Source: Acidobacteriota bacterium
GTDB taxonomy: Bacteria; Acidobacteriota; Thermoanaerobaculia; UBA5066; Gp7-AA6
Direction: 5' to 3'
Assembly: GCA_020199905.1 (NCBI GenBank)
Contig: JAIVJS010000013.1
Span: forward strand, 1 to 64,000
DNA length: 64,000 nt
The notes under the pieces were generated by a model. The model was not told the DNA's origin, ran no database searches, and saw nothing but the letters and a program-made list of their open reading frames with translations. Below, piece after piece: positions 16,966 through 27,602 of this stretch (its first letter is position 1; every line of letters starts with the position of its first letter). The translations under genes were made by a program, and so were the position numbers.

Positions 16966-19050
16966 CTAGAACGCGTTCGTGTCCGCCTGGCTGACCGGCC
17001 TCCCCTGCGGGCTGAAATACGTCTTCTCGCTTCCCGTCATCGTGTCGGTCACGGTGATCGTGTACTGGACGTCGGTCAGGGCGCCGTAGAACACCCAGAA
17101 CTTTCCGTTCAGCGGGCGGCCGTCGACGACCTTCAGCATCAGCTCAATGTTGTTGGCGCTGAAGAACCAGAAGTAACCCGTGTCGGAGGTGAGGGGCACC
17201 GCCGTGCCGTTCCCGCCCGTCCCCTGCGTGGGCACCTGCCAGGCCACGCTCACCTGGAACCGGCTCGCGTTCAGGCACAGCACGTTCGGGCCGGGCGCGC
17301 ACGGGGCGAGGGCGTTGACGAGCTGCACGGCGAAGTTGCGGATGCGCCCGGCAGTGCCTGTCACGAGGTCCTCCACGCGAAGGGTCCAGATCCCGTTCCC
17401 CGGCTTCCCGGCGAACCGGTCGAGCGATTGCGCGGCCGCGTCGGTCTTGCCGTAGAAGGCGTTGATCGGCTGCTGGCTCGCGCCTGCTCGCTCCGACAGG
17501 AGGACCGTGGTGCCGTCGGGCCCGGTCAGGGTGACGCGGAGCTGCGCCGGCTCCGGGTGGTCGATTTCCACCCAGGCCTGGACGGTCCCGAGCGTTCCCG
17601 TGAATCCGGACGTCGTGACGGTGACGGTTGCGGACCCCGTGCCGTCCGGGATCGCGACGACCGGCCCTCCATACGTGGCGATCTTCACGGCCGCCTGCTG
17701 AACCGCGGCGAGCACGTCGAGGCGCGGCGTCACGATCCCGTTGCGCGTATCCGTGACCGGCTTCCCCGTCGCGCGCAGCAGGCTCATGATGCCCACCGGC
17801 GAGAGGTCCGGGCGCGCCTGATGCACCACCGCCACGGCGCCCGCGACGGCCGGCGTCGACGCCGACGTCCCCGCGAAGGTCGAATCGACGCCGCCGCCCT
17901 TCGTCGCCACGTTCCAGAACGCACCGGGGGCGAGGATGGAGAGGTTGGTGTTCGAGTCGGAGAAGCAGACGACCTGGTCCGGAGTGACGGGGGAGTCCGT
18001 GCATCCGTCCGGGTCGGACCAGCGCACCCTCGAGAAAGCGCTCGAGTACACCGCGCCGACGGAGAAGGCGGAGGTGACGCAGGCGGGCTGGGCGATCTGA
18101 TTGGACCGCGCGCCGTTTCCCGAGGCGACGGCGACGACGATCCCGGTGGCCCTCGCGTTGTCGAACGCCACGGCGTAATCGGGATTGTCGGCGTCGCAGA
18201 ACCCGTGCGTGAGCGTGTCGTCGAACTCGCCGCCGAGGCTCAGATTGATGACGACGATGCCGAACCGCGCCTGATTCGAGATCGCGTAGTTGATTCCGGC
18301 GAGGATGTCGGAGTCGTCGGCTTCGTTGCACGAGCCTTTCGACGAGAAGACCTTGATCGCGACGATCTTCGCCCCGGGCGCGACCCCCGTGGGGCCGGCG
18401 GCGATTGCCGCGACGGACGTGCCGTGTCCCTCGCAGTCCGCGGGGTCGCTGTCTCCATCGGCGAAGTCCATCCCCCCGATCACCTTGGCGGTCGGGAAGG
18501 TCCCCCCGCCAAGCTGGCTGACCGTGTAGTCCACCCCCGTGTCGATCACGGCGATCGAGGACCCGGCGCCGGAAAAGCCGAGAGCGTTGGCGGAGTGGCT
18601 GCGAATCAGGACCTGCGCCTCCTGCGGCGACGCCTGGAGCGCGCGCTTCTTGCCGTCGAACGTGACCCACGCGACGTCCGGCCGGCGAGAGAGGGCGAGG
18701 ATGCCTTCCCGGGAGGCCGTCCCGGAGATCAGCGAGAAGCTCTCGTAGAAGTGCCGCGGCGCAAACTGATCCCGCGGCATCTGGTCCGCCAGGGTCTGCT
18801 GGGCCTCGATGCGCTGGATCTGCCGACGTTTCTCGCCGGCGGGATCCGGCCGGAGCAGGAGCTCCCGGCCCGTCGGAGTGCCGTCGCGGAGCCCGACGAT
18901 GACGGGAAGCGGCTCCGAGGTTTTCGCGAGCTGCTGGAGGAGCCGGGGGGTCGCCAGGGGGGCGTCCGCCGCCGAAATCTGCGCGACGCCCGCGGCGCGC
19001 TGAGCGACGACGAACAGGAGGCCGGCGAGAGCGGTCGAGAGCGCGCGCAT
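16966..19050 (-). CDS. secreted subtilisin-like (S8) serine protease with P-domain
   Basis: An exported protease of 694 residues. After a signal peptide (ALSTALAGLLFVVAQRAAG) and a propeptide comes the S8 catalytic domain. Asp170 is in AVIDTGVDY, His209 in CEGHGTSVA, the oxyanion Asn312 in VASGNG and Ser396 in FAGTSASTPAVAG. A proprotein-convertase-like beta-sandwich follows (about 480-590, ending GNGIWTLRVEDLVTGTAG), then a further C-terminal beta domain. The ATG at 19050 has GGAGGG six bases upstream, which fixes the start against a longer ORF. It is monocistronic and divergent from the LpxH-like gene. Confidence 0.93.
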   Translation of the reverse strand: MRALSTALAGLLFVVAQRAAGVAQISAADAPLATPRLLQQLAKTSEPLPVIVGLRDGTPTGRELLLRPDPAGEKRRQIQRIEAQQTLADQMPRDQFAPRHFYESFSLISGTASREGILALSRRPDVAWVTFDGKKRALQASPQEAQVLIRSHSANALGFSGAGSSIAVIDTGVDYTVSQLGGGTFPTAKVIGGMDFADGDSDPADCEGHGTSVAAIAAGPTGVAPGAKIVAIKVFSSKGSCNEADDSDILAGINYAISNQARFGIVVINLSLGGEFDDTLTHGFCDADNPDYAVAFDNARATGIVVAVASGNGARSNQIAQPACVTSAFSVGAVYSSAFSRVRWSDPDGCTDSPVTPDQVVCFSDSNTNLSILAPGAFWNVATKGGGVDSTFAGTSASTPAVAGAVAVVHQARPDLSPVGIMSLLRATGKPVTDTRNGIVTPRLDVLAAVQQAAVKIATYGGPVVAIPDGTGSATVTVTTSGFTGTLGTVQAWVEIDHPEPAQLRVTLTGPDGTTVLLSERAGASQQPINAFYGKTDAAAQSLDRFAGKPGNGIWTLRVEDLVTGTAGRIRNFAVQLVNALAPCAPGPNVLCLNASRFQVSVAWQVPTQGTGGNGTAVPLTSDTGYFWFFSANNIELMLKVVDGRPLNGKFWVFYGALTDVQYTITVTDTMTGSEKTYFSPQGRPVSQADTNAF

Positions 19051-19178
19051 GAAACCCTCCGGAGGTGGCGACGGGGGCGAAAACGTCAGTCTACGGAACA
19101 CAAACAGGCGGGGGAAGCGTGAATTCCCCGAAACCGACCGCGAAGTCCCCTGACGCCCTTCTGGGCTATCTTCCGGGA

Positions 19179-19889
19179 ATGCGAGCCGTTTTCGCGGATT
19201 GCCACGTGGGAAGGCGCCCCGGCGACGAGGGCCCGTTCTTAGACGCCCTGACCGTGGCGGCGGACCGCGGAGCGAAGGCGATCTCTCTTCTCGGGGACAT
19301 CTTCCATTTCTTCATCGCGCATCCGAAATTCGAGACGGTCGCGATCCGCCGCTTTCTGGACGCGGTGGACCGCCTGTCCGCCCGCGATGTTCCCGTCACG
19401 TACGTCGAGGGGAATCGCGATTTCTTCCTGCGCCGCTCCTACGTCGAGCACCATTTCCGGGAGGTCTGCGACCAGGAGACGTTCGAGGCGGGAGGGCGGC
19501 GGTTCCTCCTGACCCACGGCGATCTCTTAAACGAGGCGGACCTGCCATACCGCTTCTGGCGCGCCCTCTCGAAAAATCCCCTCGCGCGCGCGTCGCTGCA
19601 CGTGATTCCGAAGGCGGCCGGCAACCGTCTCGTCTGGAAGACCGAGGCGCGGCTGTACCGGTCGAACTTCAAGCACAAGACGCGGCTGCCCGTCGAGATG
19701 ATCCGCGAGTTCGCGGAGCGCCGGTTTGCCCAGGGCGTCGACACCGTTCTCCTGGGGCACTTCCACAAATCCTGGGTCGAGGACGCGGGCCGCGGGCGAA
19801 TCGAGATCCTTCCCGCCTTCGTCGACGAGCACCGCTGGATGGAGGTCGCCGAGGACGGATCCACGTCGCTCGTCTCCCTACCCGCGTGA
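19179..19889 (+). CDS. LpxH-like UDP-2,3-diacylglucosamine hydrolase (calcineurin-like)
   Basis: A metallophosphoesterase of 236 residues carrying the LpxH set of metal ligands in order: DCHVG (Asp7, His9), GDIFHF, GNRDFF, HGD and GHFHK. LpxH cleaves UDP-2,3-diacylglucosamine to lipid X in lipid A synthesis, consistent with the Kdo genes elsewhere in the window. The ATG at 19179 follows CCGGGA and places the first metal motif at residue 7. A related phosphodiesterase with another substrate is possible. It is 40 bp upstream of aroA on the same strand. Confidence 0.8.
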   Translation: MRAVFADCHVGRRPGDEGPFLDALTVAADRGAKAISLLGDIFHFFIAHPKFETVAIRRFLDAVDRLSARDVPVTYVEGNRDFFLRRSYVEHHFREVCDQETFEAGGRRFLLTHGDLLNEADLPYRFWRALSKNPLARASLHVIPKAAGNRLVWKTEARLYRSNFKHKTRLPVEMIREFAERRFAQGVDTVLLGHFHKSWVEDAGRGRIEILPAFVDEHRWMEVAEDGSTSLVSLPA

Positions 19890-19929
19890 CGGCGGCGGAA
19901 ATCTCCGAGCCCGAGCCGCGGCCGGCCGG

Positions 19930-21207
19930 ATGAAGAGCTTCCTCGCGTTCCCGCCCGCCCGCGAGCTGCGCGGGTCGCTCCGGGTTCCCTCTTCGAAGAG
20001 CGCAACGAACCGGGCTCTCCTGCTTGCGGCGCTCTCCGAGACGCCGGTCCGGATCGAGCGGCCTCTGCAGTCGGAAGACACGCGCGCGCTTCTCGCGTGC
20101 CTGATGGCGATGGGCGCGTGCGTCGTCCGGCACGCCGACGCGTTGTCTCTTTCCGGCCCTCTCCGGGGCAGCGAAGGCGCCTTGACGGTGCTCGACGCCG
20201 GCGAGTCGGGGACGGCGGCCCGGTTCCTCACCGCCGCCGCCGCGGCGACGCCCGGGCGGTTCCGCGTGGTCGGGTCGGCGCGGCTGTCCGAGAGGCCGAT
20301 GGGGGAGCTCGCCGGAGCGCTGCGCGCCCTCGGGGCCGACATCGCCGAGGAGGGCGCCGCCGGATGTCTGCCCCTCGCGATCCGCGGGACGACCCTCGGC
20401 GGCGGCCCGGTGTCGGTCGATTCCTCGCGCTCGAGCCAGTTTCTTTCGGCCCTTCTTCTCGCGGGCGCCGCGGGGCGCTCGATCGAGGTCTCCGCCGCCG
20501 GCCCGGTAGCCTCTCTGCCCTACGTGGCGATGACCGTCGAGTCGCTGCGCGCCTTCGGGCATCGCGTCGACGGCACGGGGCCTTGGCGCGTCGAACGCGG
20601 AGCCCATTCTCCCGAACGCTACGACACACCCGGAGACTTCTCCTCGGCCGTCCCGCTCCTGGCGGGAGCGGGGATCTGCGGCGGGGAGGTCCGGCTGACG
20701 GGCCTCCCGTGGCCGTCTGCCGACGCGGACGCGCTGGCCCTTCCGATCCTCACCTCGATGGGGATCGAGATCTCGACGGGAGAAGACGAAATCTCCGCGC
20801 GCGCGGATCGCGGAAAGCTGAGCCCGGTCTCGGCGGGGATGACCGGATGTCCGGACGCCGTTCCGGCGGTCGCGGCGGCGGCGGCGTTTGCGCCCGGCCG
20901 GTCCCGCTTCGAAGGCGTCGCGCATCTCCGCTGGAAGGAGAGCGACCGGCTGGAGGCGCTGTCTTCCCTGCTGCGTCACGGGGGAGCCGGCGCCACCGCG
21001 GACGCCGGCGAGCTGACGGTCGACGGCGGCGGAGTCGGTTCTTCGTCCGGCCTCGCGTTTCTGCCGACCGCCGGAGACCACCGCATCGCCATGGCGGCGG
21101 GGCTGCTGTCCCTCGTCCGAGGCCGCGCCCTGATCGAGAACCCGGATTGCGTGGCGAAGTCGTACCCCGGGTTCTTCCGCGATCTCGAGGCCCTCAGCCG
21201 CCGGTAG
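19930..21207 (+). CDS. aroA: 3-phosphoshikimate 1-carboxyvinyltransferase (EPSP synthase)
   Basis: It condenses shikimate-3-phosphate with phosphoenolpyruvate in the aromatic amino acid pathway. The 425-residue protein has the diagnostic [16 protein letters not shown] at the N-terminus, [29 protein letters not shown], the active-site RWKESDR and DHRIAMA near the C-terminus. The [10 protein letters not shown] segment replaces the more usual LGNAGTAMRP, as in class II-like enzymes, which may affect glyphosate sensitivity (inference). The ATG at 19930 gives normal length. Confidence 0.94.
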   Translation: MKSFLAFPPARELRGSLRVPSSKSATNRALLLAALSETPVRIERPLQSEDTRALLACLMAMGACVVRHADALSLSGPLRGSEGALTVLDAGESGTAARFLTAAAAATPGRFRVVGSARLSERPMGELAGALRALGADIAEEGAAGCLPLAIRGTTLGGGPVSVDSSRSSQFLSALLLAGAAGRSIEVSAAGPVASLPYVAMTVESLRAFGHRVDGTGPWRVERGAHSPERYDTPGDFSSAVPLLAGAGICGGEVRLTGLPWPSADADALALPILTSMGIEISTGEDEISARADRGKLSPVSAGMTGCPDAVPAVAAAAAFAPGRSRFEGVAHLRWKESDRLEALSSLLRHGGAGATADAGELTVDGGGVGSSSGLAFLPTAGDHRIAMAAGLLSLVRGRALIENPDCVAKSYPGFFRDLEALSRR

Positions 21208-21271
21208 GGGTCGCCTCTCTTTCGTGGAGACGCTCCTCGCGGCTCGCGACAATCTGGGGTGTCTGACCCCC

Positions 21272-24200
21272 ATGAACAAGCCGTTGCCCGCGGGCTCGCT
21301 CCACGCCGGCGTCGCGGCGGCCGGCGCGACGCTCGAGCGTTTCCCGCTCGCGGACGCGGGCGAGCGCTGGCGGGCTTTCCTCTCCTTCGACCACGCGTCG
21401 CTTCCCCTCCCGATCGATTACGGCCGCGACGGCGGCGACTTCCTCGTGTGGCGGACGCTTCCGCCGCGCCGACGGATCGCCGACGGTCGGATTTCCGCTG
21501 CGCACGCGGCGGCCCTTTTTCTTCAGGCCGCCGCTTTCTTTTCGACGCTCGAGGCCGCGAGCTTTCGCGCTTCCGCGGACGACCTGGAGGATGCGGCGTG
21601 GGAGGTCGTCGACGGAACGGCGCGGCTCGCGATCGCGCGAACGCCGTCCGCCGTGCGGCTCGGCCCGGCGTCGGCGGGAGCGTCGAAGGTCCCCCTCGCC
21701 GCGTTTCTCAGACGGCTGTTCGCGCGGCGGGGACGCCTCCGGGACCCGCAGGCGCTCGCGCTCGAGGAGGCGCTTCGCGCCGGAGACGCCGAGTGGCGCC
21801 GCGGCGATTTCTGGGTCGGGTGCGCGTTTCGCACATTTCCGGTGCTGTCCTCCGCCGCCTTCGCGGCGGTGCGCCTGCGGACTGTCGGCGCGACGGGCAT
21901 TCTCCTGCGGGGATCGGACTCTCGCGCCCGGCTCGAGAAAGCGCGCGCCCTCCTCGAGGGGAAAGACCCGAAAGTGTTTCTCACGGCGCCCGACGCGCGC
22001 GCTCAGGACGTCGCGGCGGCGGTTCGCCTCCTGCGCGAGGAAGAGGAGGCGAGGCCCGCCGGCGGCCCGCGGACCTGGATCTGCGTGGGCATGGAGACCT
22101 GGGGTGACGCGTCGAGATCCGCGGTTGCGGCCGGCGCGCTGTGCGTCGCGGGCGCGCCGGAGATCCTCCGCGTTCCGGAGCGCCTTCCCCCGCCGGCGTC
22201 TCCTGAGGCGTGGCGGCGCGAGATCGCCGTGCCTTGCGGCGCCCTGCGCGCGTCCGTTCGATTTTCCGAGAAGCTCGCGGAGATCGCGGCGGCGGCCGGG
22301 GACCCGACTCTCGCCGTCTCCGCCGCCTTCGCGATGGTCGCGCACGAAGGATGGGGCGCGTACGTGTCTGATCCCACGGGTCTCGGATCCCTCCCGCCGG
22401 ACGGGACAGCGGAACGCGCCGTCACCGGCCCCGCTTCCGCGGCGGACCTCCCGGCGTCGGCGAGGAATCTGCTCGAAGCGATCGAGGCGCTCGAGGAGCC
22501 GGCGGCGCCGGAAGAGGTCGCCGTTCTCTTTCCGGGCCGCGCCGCCGCGAGGACGCGGGCGTCTCTCCTTCGAAAAGGCCTTCTCGCGCGGGATGCCTCG
22601 GGACGGATATCCCCCGGGAACCGCCGATGTCCCGTCGATTCCGCCGCGCGCTCGAAGTGGCTGCTGGCTTGGGCTCGGGCGGCCGGGAGCGCGCCCTCGC
22701 GCCGGATCGAGCGGCTCCTGCGCGCCGGGGCCGCGGGCGATGCCCTGAGTGATGCCGCGGCTTTGCGGGCAGGATCGTGCGCCGAGCCGCCGGCGCTCCC
22801 GCTCGAGCTGTCCGCGCGGCTGGCGTCCGCGGCGGCACAGGCGGGTCTTCCGCTTCCGCCGTGGCTCGAAGCTCTCGAAGGGGAGCGGGAGCTGTCGGGC
22901 GGACGCGCGGGGAGCGCGCAGTCGAGGTTCGAGGCCGTTGCCGCGGCGCCGGGGAGTCCCGAGGCGGATCGCCGGGCGGCCGGCCTCCGCCTCGCCGAAA
23001 TTGCCTCGCTCCGGGGCCGCGGAGACGAGGCGTCCGCGGCCGCCCGGCTGTGGCTCGCTTCGCATCGCGAAGCGCCTGCCGGGGAGACGGTTCGCGCTCT
23101 GATCGTCGAGGCGGGGAGCGCTTCCCGCGAGGGTGACACCGCGCGCGCTCTGGCGCGGCTCGACGAGGCCGCCAGCTTCTCGGCGTCCCTGCCGGCAGCC
23201 GCGCGGCTGGAAATCGCGCTCGCGCGCGCCGCCGCGTTGTCCCGCGCCGGCCGGTTCGAAGAGGAGTCGCGCGTGTACGCGGATTCCTGGCCGATCGCGC
23301 GCGAGTCCGGCGACGAGCGGCTCGTGGCGCGCCTCCTCGCGGCCGAGGCCCTCGGGCTGGCGGACCGGCGCGAGTTCGACCCGGCGATCCGGCGCCTCGA
23401 GGAAGCGCTGGCGATCCTGCGCGACGACCCCGTCGAGCGCGCGCGGCTCTCGATCGATCTGGCAGCGACCCTCTTCCACGCCGGGCGCCCGGAGCGGTGC
23501 GCCGCGCTGCTCGAGCAGGCGGCGGCCCTGGCGGCGGGAGCGGGGCGCGAGGACCTGGGGCGGATTGCGCGGGGCAATCTCATCGAGGCGTCGCTCGACC
23601 GTTGCGACTGGGCCTCGGCGGAGACCTCGATCGAGGCGCTTCTCGAGAGCGCACGGAGGGAGGGCGAGCGCACCTGGCTGCTCGTCGGGCTCCACCATCG
23701 CGCGCGCCTGGCGCTGCGTGTCGGGCGCCTGGAGGATGCCGCGCGCGACAACGCGGCCGCCCGGGAGCTCGCCGGGCGGCTGGAGGACAGGCTCGAGATC
23801 GGCGAGCTCTGGCTGGAAGAGGGAGACCGATGCGCCCTCCTCTCGGACATCGAAGGCGCGCGCCGCGCCTGGTCTGTGGCCGCGGCCGATCCGCCCGACC
23901 GCTGCGACAGCGACCGCCGGGCGGCCCGCCGCCTGGCGGACATCGACGGTCTCGAGGGCGGGGGACCGGGCGCCGCCGCGTTGCTCGATGCGGCGACGGA
24001 TGCGATCGCCCGCGGAGAATACGTCGGGGCGGAGGCGGTCGCGAGGTGGAATGCGCTTTTTCCCGGGCGGATCCCCGCCCCGCTCGCCGACCGCGCGGAT
24101 CGCCTGCTGCGCGCGCGCGGCGGCGCCGCCCTGGCCGACCGGGCTTTCGCGCGGCCGGAGCCGTCCGGCGGCGGCCTGAGCCGGCTTCGCGAAATGGTCG

Positions 24201-25495
24201 CTCTGGGACTCGCCGGCGAGGCACCCGAAGGACACCTCCCGCTCGGCCTGACCGGACTCTCGGTCCGCAACGACCGCGGCGAAGAGATCCTCTCTCTGGG
24301 CGCCCCCGCCCGGGATGCGGACCCGCCCGGTCTCGAGTCGCTCCGTGCGGGGGACGAGGCCTACACGCTGCGATTGACTCCCGCGCCGGCGGCCGACGTG
24401 GCGCGCGCGGCAGCGCTCGTCGTCGAGACTCTGCTGTTCCGCCCCGCTCCCGCCCTGGCGACGAGCGGCTTCTCGGAGGGGTGGCGCCGGTTCGGAGTCG
24501 TCGCCGGCGATTCCGCGATGGAGGAGCCGTACCGGCGCCTCATGCGATTCGCGCCTCGGGCGATGACGGTGCTCATCCTGGGGGAGTCCGGTTCGGGAAA
24601 GGAGGCGGTCGCCCGAGCCGTGCACGCGTTGTCGCCGCGGGCCCCGGGGCCTTTCGTGGCCGTCAACGTCTCGGCAATCCCGACCGCGCTGCTCGAGAGT
24701 GAGCTCTTCGGGCATGCGCGGGGCGCGTTCACGGGTGCGGACCGCGACCGCGCCGGCCTGCTCGAAGAGGCGGCGCGCGGAACGATCTTTTTCGACGAGA
24801 TCGGCGATCTGGCCCTGACTTCACAGGCGAAGCTCCTTCGCGCGCTCCAGGACCGCGACATCCGGCGCGTCGGGGAGAACAAGGCGCGGCGCATCGACGT
24901 GCGGGTCGTCTCGGCGACGTCCCGGGACCTCCCGCGGGAGGTCGATGCCGGCCGTTTCCGCGAGGACCTCTACTACAGGCTTCACGTCGCGGTCATTCGC
25001 CTGCCGCCACTGCGGGAACGCGGGCGCGACGTTCTCCTTCTCGCACGCCATTTTCTGGCGCAGGCGGCCGGAGAGTACGGCTGCGGCGGCGTCGACCTCG
25101 CTCCCGAGGCCGCGGCCGCGCTTCTCGCGCACGCGTGGCCCGGCAACGTACGCGAGCTGCAGAGCGCGATCGGCCAGGCCGCGGCGCTCGCCGAGGGAGG
25201 GCGCATAGGGCTGATACATCTTCCCGAGGCGGTGCGGAAATCGGCCCGTCCGGGAGATCCGCGGCACGGCTACCGCTCGCGCGTCGACGCCCACCGCCGC
25301 GACCTGATCATGGAAGCGCTCGATCGCGCCGGCGGAAACCGGAGCCGTGCCGCCCGGGAGCTGAAGCTCTCCCGCCAGGCCTTGCTCTATTTGATAAGGG
25401 AGTTGAAGGTGGCGGAGCGACCGCGCGATGGAGGAGGGCGAACTGAGGCGCCGGGCGCTGGCGCGCTGGCGCGCTGGCCAAGAGGCGAAAGGTGA
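21272..25495 (+). CDS. giant sigma-54-dependent activator with TPR-like middle and Fis HTH
   Basis: About 1,407 residues. The N-terminal half looks like a degenerate signalling or STAND-type region (a Walker-A-like [16 protein letters not shown] without the canonical Lys). TPR-like helical repeats occupy roughly residues 580-900. The AAA+ domain follows, with Walker A GESGSGKE (about 1104), the sigma-54 contact loop GAFTGA and Walker B FFDEIGD. A Fis-type HTH ends the conserved part ([20 protein letters not shown], about 1355). It should activate sigma-54 promoters in response to a signal read by the N-terminus. The start could instead be the GTG at 21224. The last 20-30 residues are encoded partly by tandem repeats. 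Confidence 0.85.
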   Translation: MNKPLPAGSLHAGVAAAGATLERFPLADAGERWRAFLSFDHASLPLPIDYGRDGGDFLVWRTLPPRRRIADGRISAAHAAALFLQAAAFFSTLEAASFRASADDLEDAAWEVVDGTARLAIARTPSAVRLGPASAGASKVPLAAFLRRLFARRGRLRDPQALALEEALRAGDAEWRRGDFWVGCAFRTFPVLSSAAFAAVRLRTVGATGILLRGSDSRARLEKARALLEGKDPKVFLTAPDARAQDVAAAVRLLREEEEARPAGGPRTWICVGMETWGDASRSAVAAGALCVAGAPEILRVPERLPPPASPEAWRREIAVPCGALRASVRFSEKLAEIAAAAGDPTLAVSAAFAMVAHEGWGAYVSDPTGLGSLPPDGTAERAVTGPASAADLPASARNLLEAIEALEEPAAPEEVAVLFPGRAAARTRASLLRKGLLARDASGRISPGNRRCPVDSAARSKWLLAWARAAGSAPSRRIERLLRAGAAGDALSDAAALRAGSCAEPPALPLELSARLASAAAQAGLPLPPWLEALEGERELSGGRAGSAQSRFEAVAAAPGSPEADRRAAGLRLAEIASLRGRGDEASAAARLWLASHREAPAGETVRALIVEAGSASREGDTARALARLDEAASFSASLPAAARLEIALARAAALSRAGRFEEESRVYADSWPIARESGDERLVARLLAAEALGLADRREFDPAIRRLEEALAILRDDPVERARLSIDLAATLFHAGRPERCAALLEQAAALAAGAGREDLGRIARGNLIEASLDRCDWASAETSIEALLESARREGERTWLLVGLHHRARLALRVGRLEDAARDNAAARELAGRLEDRLEIGELWLEEGDRCALLSDIEGARRAWSVAAADPPDRCDSDRRAARRLADIDGLEGGGPGAAALLDAATDAIARGEYVGAEAVARWNALFPGRIPAPLADRADRLLRARGGAALADRAFARPEPSGGGLSRLREMVALGLAGEAPEGHLPLGLTGLSVRNDRGEEILSLGAPARDADPPGLESLRAGDEAYTLRLTPAPAADVARAAALVVETLLFRPAPALATSGFSEGWRRFGVVAGDSAMEEPYRRLMRFAPRAMTVLILGESGSGKEAVARAVHALSPRAPGPFVAVNVSAIPTALLESELFGHARGAFTGADRDRAGLLEEAARGTIFFDEIGDLALTSQAKLLRALQDRDIRRVGENKARRIDVRVVSATSRDLPREVDAGRFREDLYYRLHVAVIRLPPLRERGRDVLLLARHFLAQAAGEYGCGGVDLAPEAAAALLAHAWPGNVRELQSAIGQAAALAEGGRIGLIHLPEAVRKSARPGDPRHGYRSRVDAHRRDLIMEALDRAGGNRSRAARELKLSRQALLYLIRELKVAERPRDGGGRTEAPGAGALARWPRGER
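25451..25480. repeat. 8-bp tandem repeat GCGCTGGC inside the 3' end of the activator gene
   Basis: About three units of GCGCTGGC encode the Ala/Arg/Trp-rich tail of the upstream protein. This is the one repeat block in the window with an 8-bp rather than 7-bp period. Confidence 0.65.
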
Positions 25496-25510
25496 AGAAG
25501 GGGCGGAGCG

Positions 25511-25542
25511 AAGCTGAGAGCTGACAGCCGAGAGATGACAGC
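25511..25542. repeat. heptanucleotide repeats, AGCTGAC/AGCTGAG family
   Basis: Units AGCTGAG, AGCTGAC, AGCCGAG and AGATGAC follow one another in the 71-bp spacer between the activator gene and the TMTC-like gene. Confidence 0.8.
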
Positions 25543-25566
25543 TCCCTCCGCGTACACTGCCCGCCG

Positions 25567-27600
25567 ATGAGCGCGACCCCGTCCCCCCGCGACCGGAGGG
25601 CGTGGTCTTTTTTGCTCGTTCTCGTCTGTCTGATCGCCTATGCCAACGGGATGACAGGGACGTTCACCTACGACGACAAGGCGGTCATCCGTGACAACCC
25701 GCGCATCCGGACCCCGGCGCGCATCGGAGAGATCTTCGCGACGCCGTATTTCGGCGGCCCCCGCGGGTCCGGCACCGCCTACCGCCCGGTGCTGCTTCTC
25801 TCCTACGCGGCGCAGTGGTGGGTGCACGGGCGCGTGCCCGAAGCCTTTCATCTCGTCAACGTCCTGCTGCACGCCGCCGCGACCCTGCTCCTGGGCGCTC
25901 TGCTCGTCCGGGTCGGAGTCTCTCCGGCCGCGGCGGGGCTCACCTCGCTTTTCTTTGCCGTCGCGCCCATCCACGTCGAGGCGGTCACGAGCCTCGTGGG
26001 ACGGGGAGAGACTCTGGGCGCGGTCTTTTTGCTCGCGTTTCTCCACGTCGCTCTCGGACTGGCCGGTTCGTGGCGGCGCTTCGGACGCCTTCTCGCGGCC
26101 CTCGCGCTCTACGCCCTCGGCGTGCTCACCAAGGAAAGCGCGGCCGTCGCTCCGGCCCTTCTGTTTCTCCTCCTCGCCTGGCGGGAGCGCGGCGGGCTCG
26201 GGGCGAGGCTCCTCGCCTCCCTGCGGCGGGGACTGCCGGTGTTCGGCGGAGCCGCCGTTGTCCTCGCGGGGACCTTCGTCCTCCGGTCGTGGGTCCTCGG
26301 CGGGCTCCTCCACGCGCAGGGGACCGGAATCTTCGAGGTGGAGAATCCTCTCGCCCCGCTCGCGGGCTGGCCGCGGGTGGTCAACGCGTGCCTCCTCCTC
26401 GTGAGATACGCCGGCCGCACTCTCTTCCCTCTCCATCTCTCCGCGGACGAATCGGCCTGGTCGATCCGGACCGCCCCCCCCGCATCGTTCGCGGGACTCG
26501 CCGCGGTCGGGCTTCTCGCCCTCCTCGCCGCGCGTGCCGTCGGCCGGGTGGCGAAAGGCTCCCATGCCGCGCTCGGCGTGCTGTTCTTCGGGGTCGCGTT
26601 TCTTCCGGCGGCCAACGTTCTCTACCCGATCGGAACGATCTTCGGCGAGCGCACGGCGTACCTTCCCTCCGCGGGCCTGTGTCTCGCTCTGGCCTCGGTC
26701 TGCGCCCGCGGCGCGGAGACGCTCGGCGACCTCGCGCCTGGAGCCCGGGCGGCGGCGGCCGTGATCGCCGTCGCCTTTTCCGCCCGCACCGTCCTTCGCA
26801 ACCCGGTCTGGTGGAGCGACTCGGCGATCTTCGCAAACTCGGTGAACACATCCCCCGAAAGCGCGAAGACCCACTACAACCAGGGCTACATCGCCGTCGA
26901 GACGGGGCGCCCGAAAGAAGCGCTCGCGCACTATGCGCGGGCCGTTTCGATCTACGGCGACTACTGGGACGCCTGGGCGGGAAAGGGACGGGCGGAGAAG
27001 GAGCTGGGACTCCTCTCCGCGGCGGAGGCGTCCTACCGCCGCGCTCTCGAGGCGAATCCGACGTACGAAAACGGATTCTTCGGGCTCGGCGTCGTCCTCG
27101 AAGCCCGCGGCCGGTTCGAGGAGGCGGAGGCGGCCTACCGTCGCGGCCTCGCGAGCAATCCGGATTCCCTGCCGCTCGCCTACCGGCTGGCGGTCGTGGT
27201 GTCCCGCCGGCCGGACCCGGGCGCCGCCGCGGCGTGGAAGCGCGCGCTCGAGCTGGGGCCCCGTTCGGCGGCGGTGCACGCCGACCGCGCGGACTGGCTG
27301 CTTCGCGCGGGCCGCCCCGGCGAAGCGAGACAGGAGGCGCGCGCCGCCCTGAGGCTCGAGCCCCGCGCGGTGGGCGCGCACCGCGTCCTCGCCCGGCTGG
27401 CCGCCTCGGGCCGGCGCTCCCTTGCGGAGGCGCTCGCGCGGGAGAAGGCGTGGCGCGCCTCGGGAGACGCGGAGGATCTCCGTGCCCTGGAAGAGGCGGC
27501 GCGGGAAAACCGCGCCTACGGCGCGCGGTTCGAGCGGGTTCTGGAAGAGAAGGCGAAAGGGGAAGGGCGAAGGGCGAAGGGTGCGCTGTCCGGAGCGTAG
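25567..27600 (+). CDS. TMTC-like multi-spanning glycosyltransferase-type protein with TPRs
   Basis: A 677-residue membrane protein. About nine to eleven hydrophobic segments occupy residues 12-400 and TPRs follow to about 620 (THYNQGYIAVETGRPKEALAHY, GFFGLGVVLEARGRFEEAEAAY). An acidic pair sits in the first loop (TYDDKAVIRDN, Asp36-Asp37), as in GT-C enzymes. The order GT-C-like membrane part, DUF1736-like region, then TPRs matches eukaryotic TMTC O-mannosyltransferases and their bacterial homologues. Protein O-glycosylation is therefore a reasonable but unproven role. The last 15-18 residues (EEKAKGEGRRAKGALSGA) come from a GGGCGAA heptamer repeat. Confidence 0.8.
   Translation: MSATPSPRDRRAWSFLLVLVCLIAYANGMTGTFTYDDKAVIRDNPRIRTPARIGEIFATPYFGGPRGSGTAYRPVLLLSYAAQWWVHGRVPEAFHLVNVLLHAAATLLLGALLVRVGVSPAAAGLTSLFFAVAPIHVEAVTSLVGRGETLGAVFLLAFLHVALGLAGSWRRFGRLLAALALYALGVLTKESAAVAPALLFLLLAWRERGGLGARLLASLRRGLPVFGGAAVVLAGTFVLRSWVLGGLLHAQGTGIFEVENPLAPLAGWPRVVNACLLLVRYAGRTLFPLHLSADESAWSIRTAPPASFAGLAAVGLLALLAARAVGRVAKGSHAALGVLFFGVAFLPAANVLYPIGTIFGERTAYLPSAGLCLALASVCARGAETLGDLAPGARAAAAVIAVAFSARTVLRNPVWWSDSAIFANSVNTSPESAKTHYNQGYIAVETGRPKEALAHYARAVSIYGDYWDAWAGKGRAEKELGLLSAAEASYRRALEANPTYENGFFGLGVVLEARGRFEEAEAAYRRGLASNPDSLPLAYRLAVVVSRRPDPGAAAAWKRALELGPRSAAVHADRADWLLRAGRPGEARQEARAALRLEPRAVGAHRVLARLAASGRRSLAEALAREKAWRASGDAEDLRALEEAARENRAYGARFERVLEEKAKGEGRRAKGALSGA
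27550..27582. repeat. heptanucleotide repeats, GGGCGAA units, within a CDS
   Basis: Units AGGCGAA, AGGGGAA, GGGCGAA and GGGCGAA lie inside the coding tail of the TMTC-like gene, so the repeat has become part of the reading frame. Confidence 0.8.
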
Positions 27601-27602
27601 AG

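Noticed and set aside
21194-24715. 1,173-residue minus-strand ORF
   Set aside because: Shadow of the sigma-54 activator; Arg/Pro-rich translation without domain motifs.
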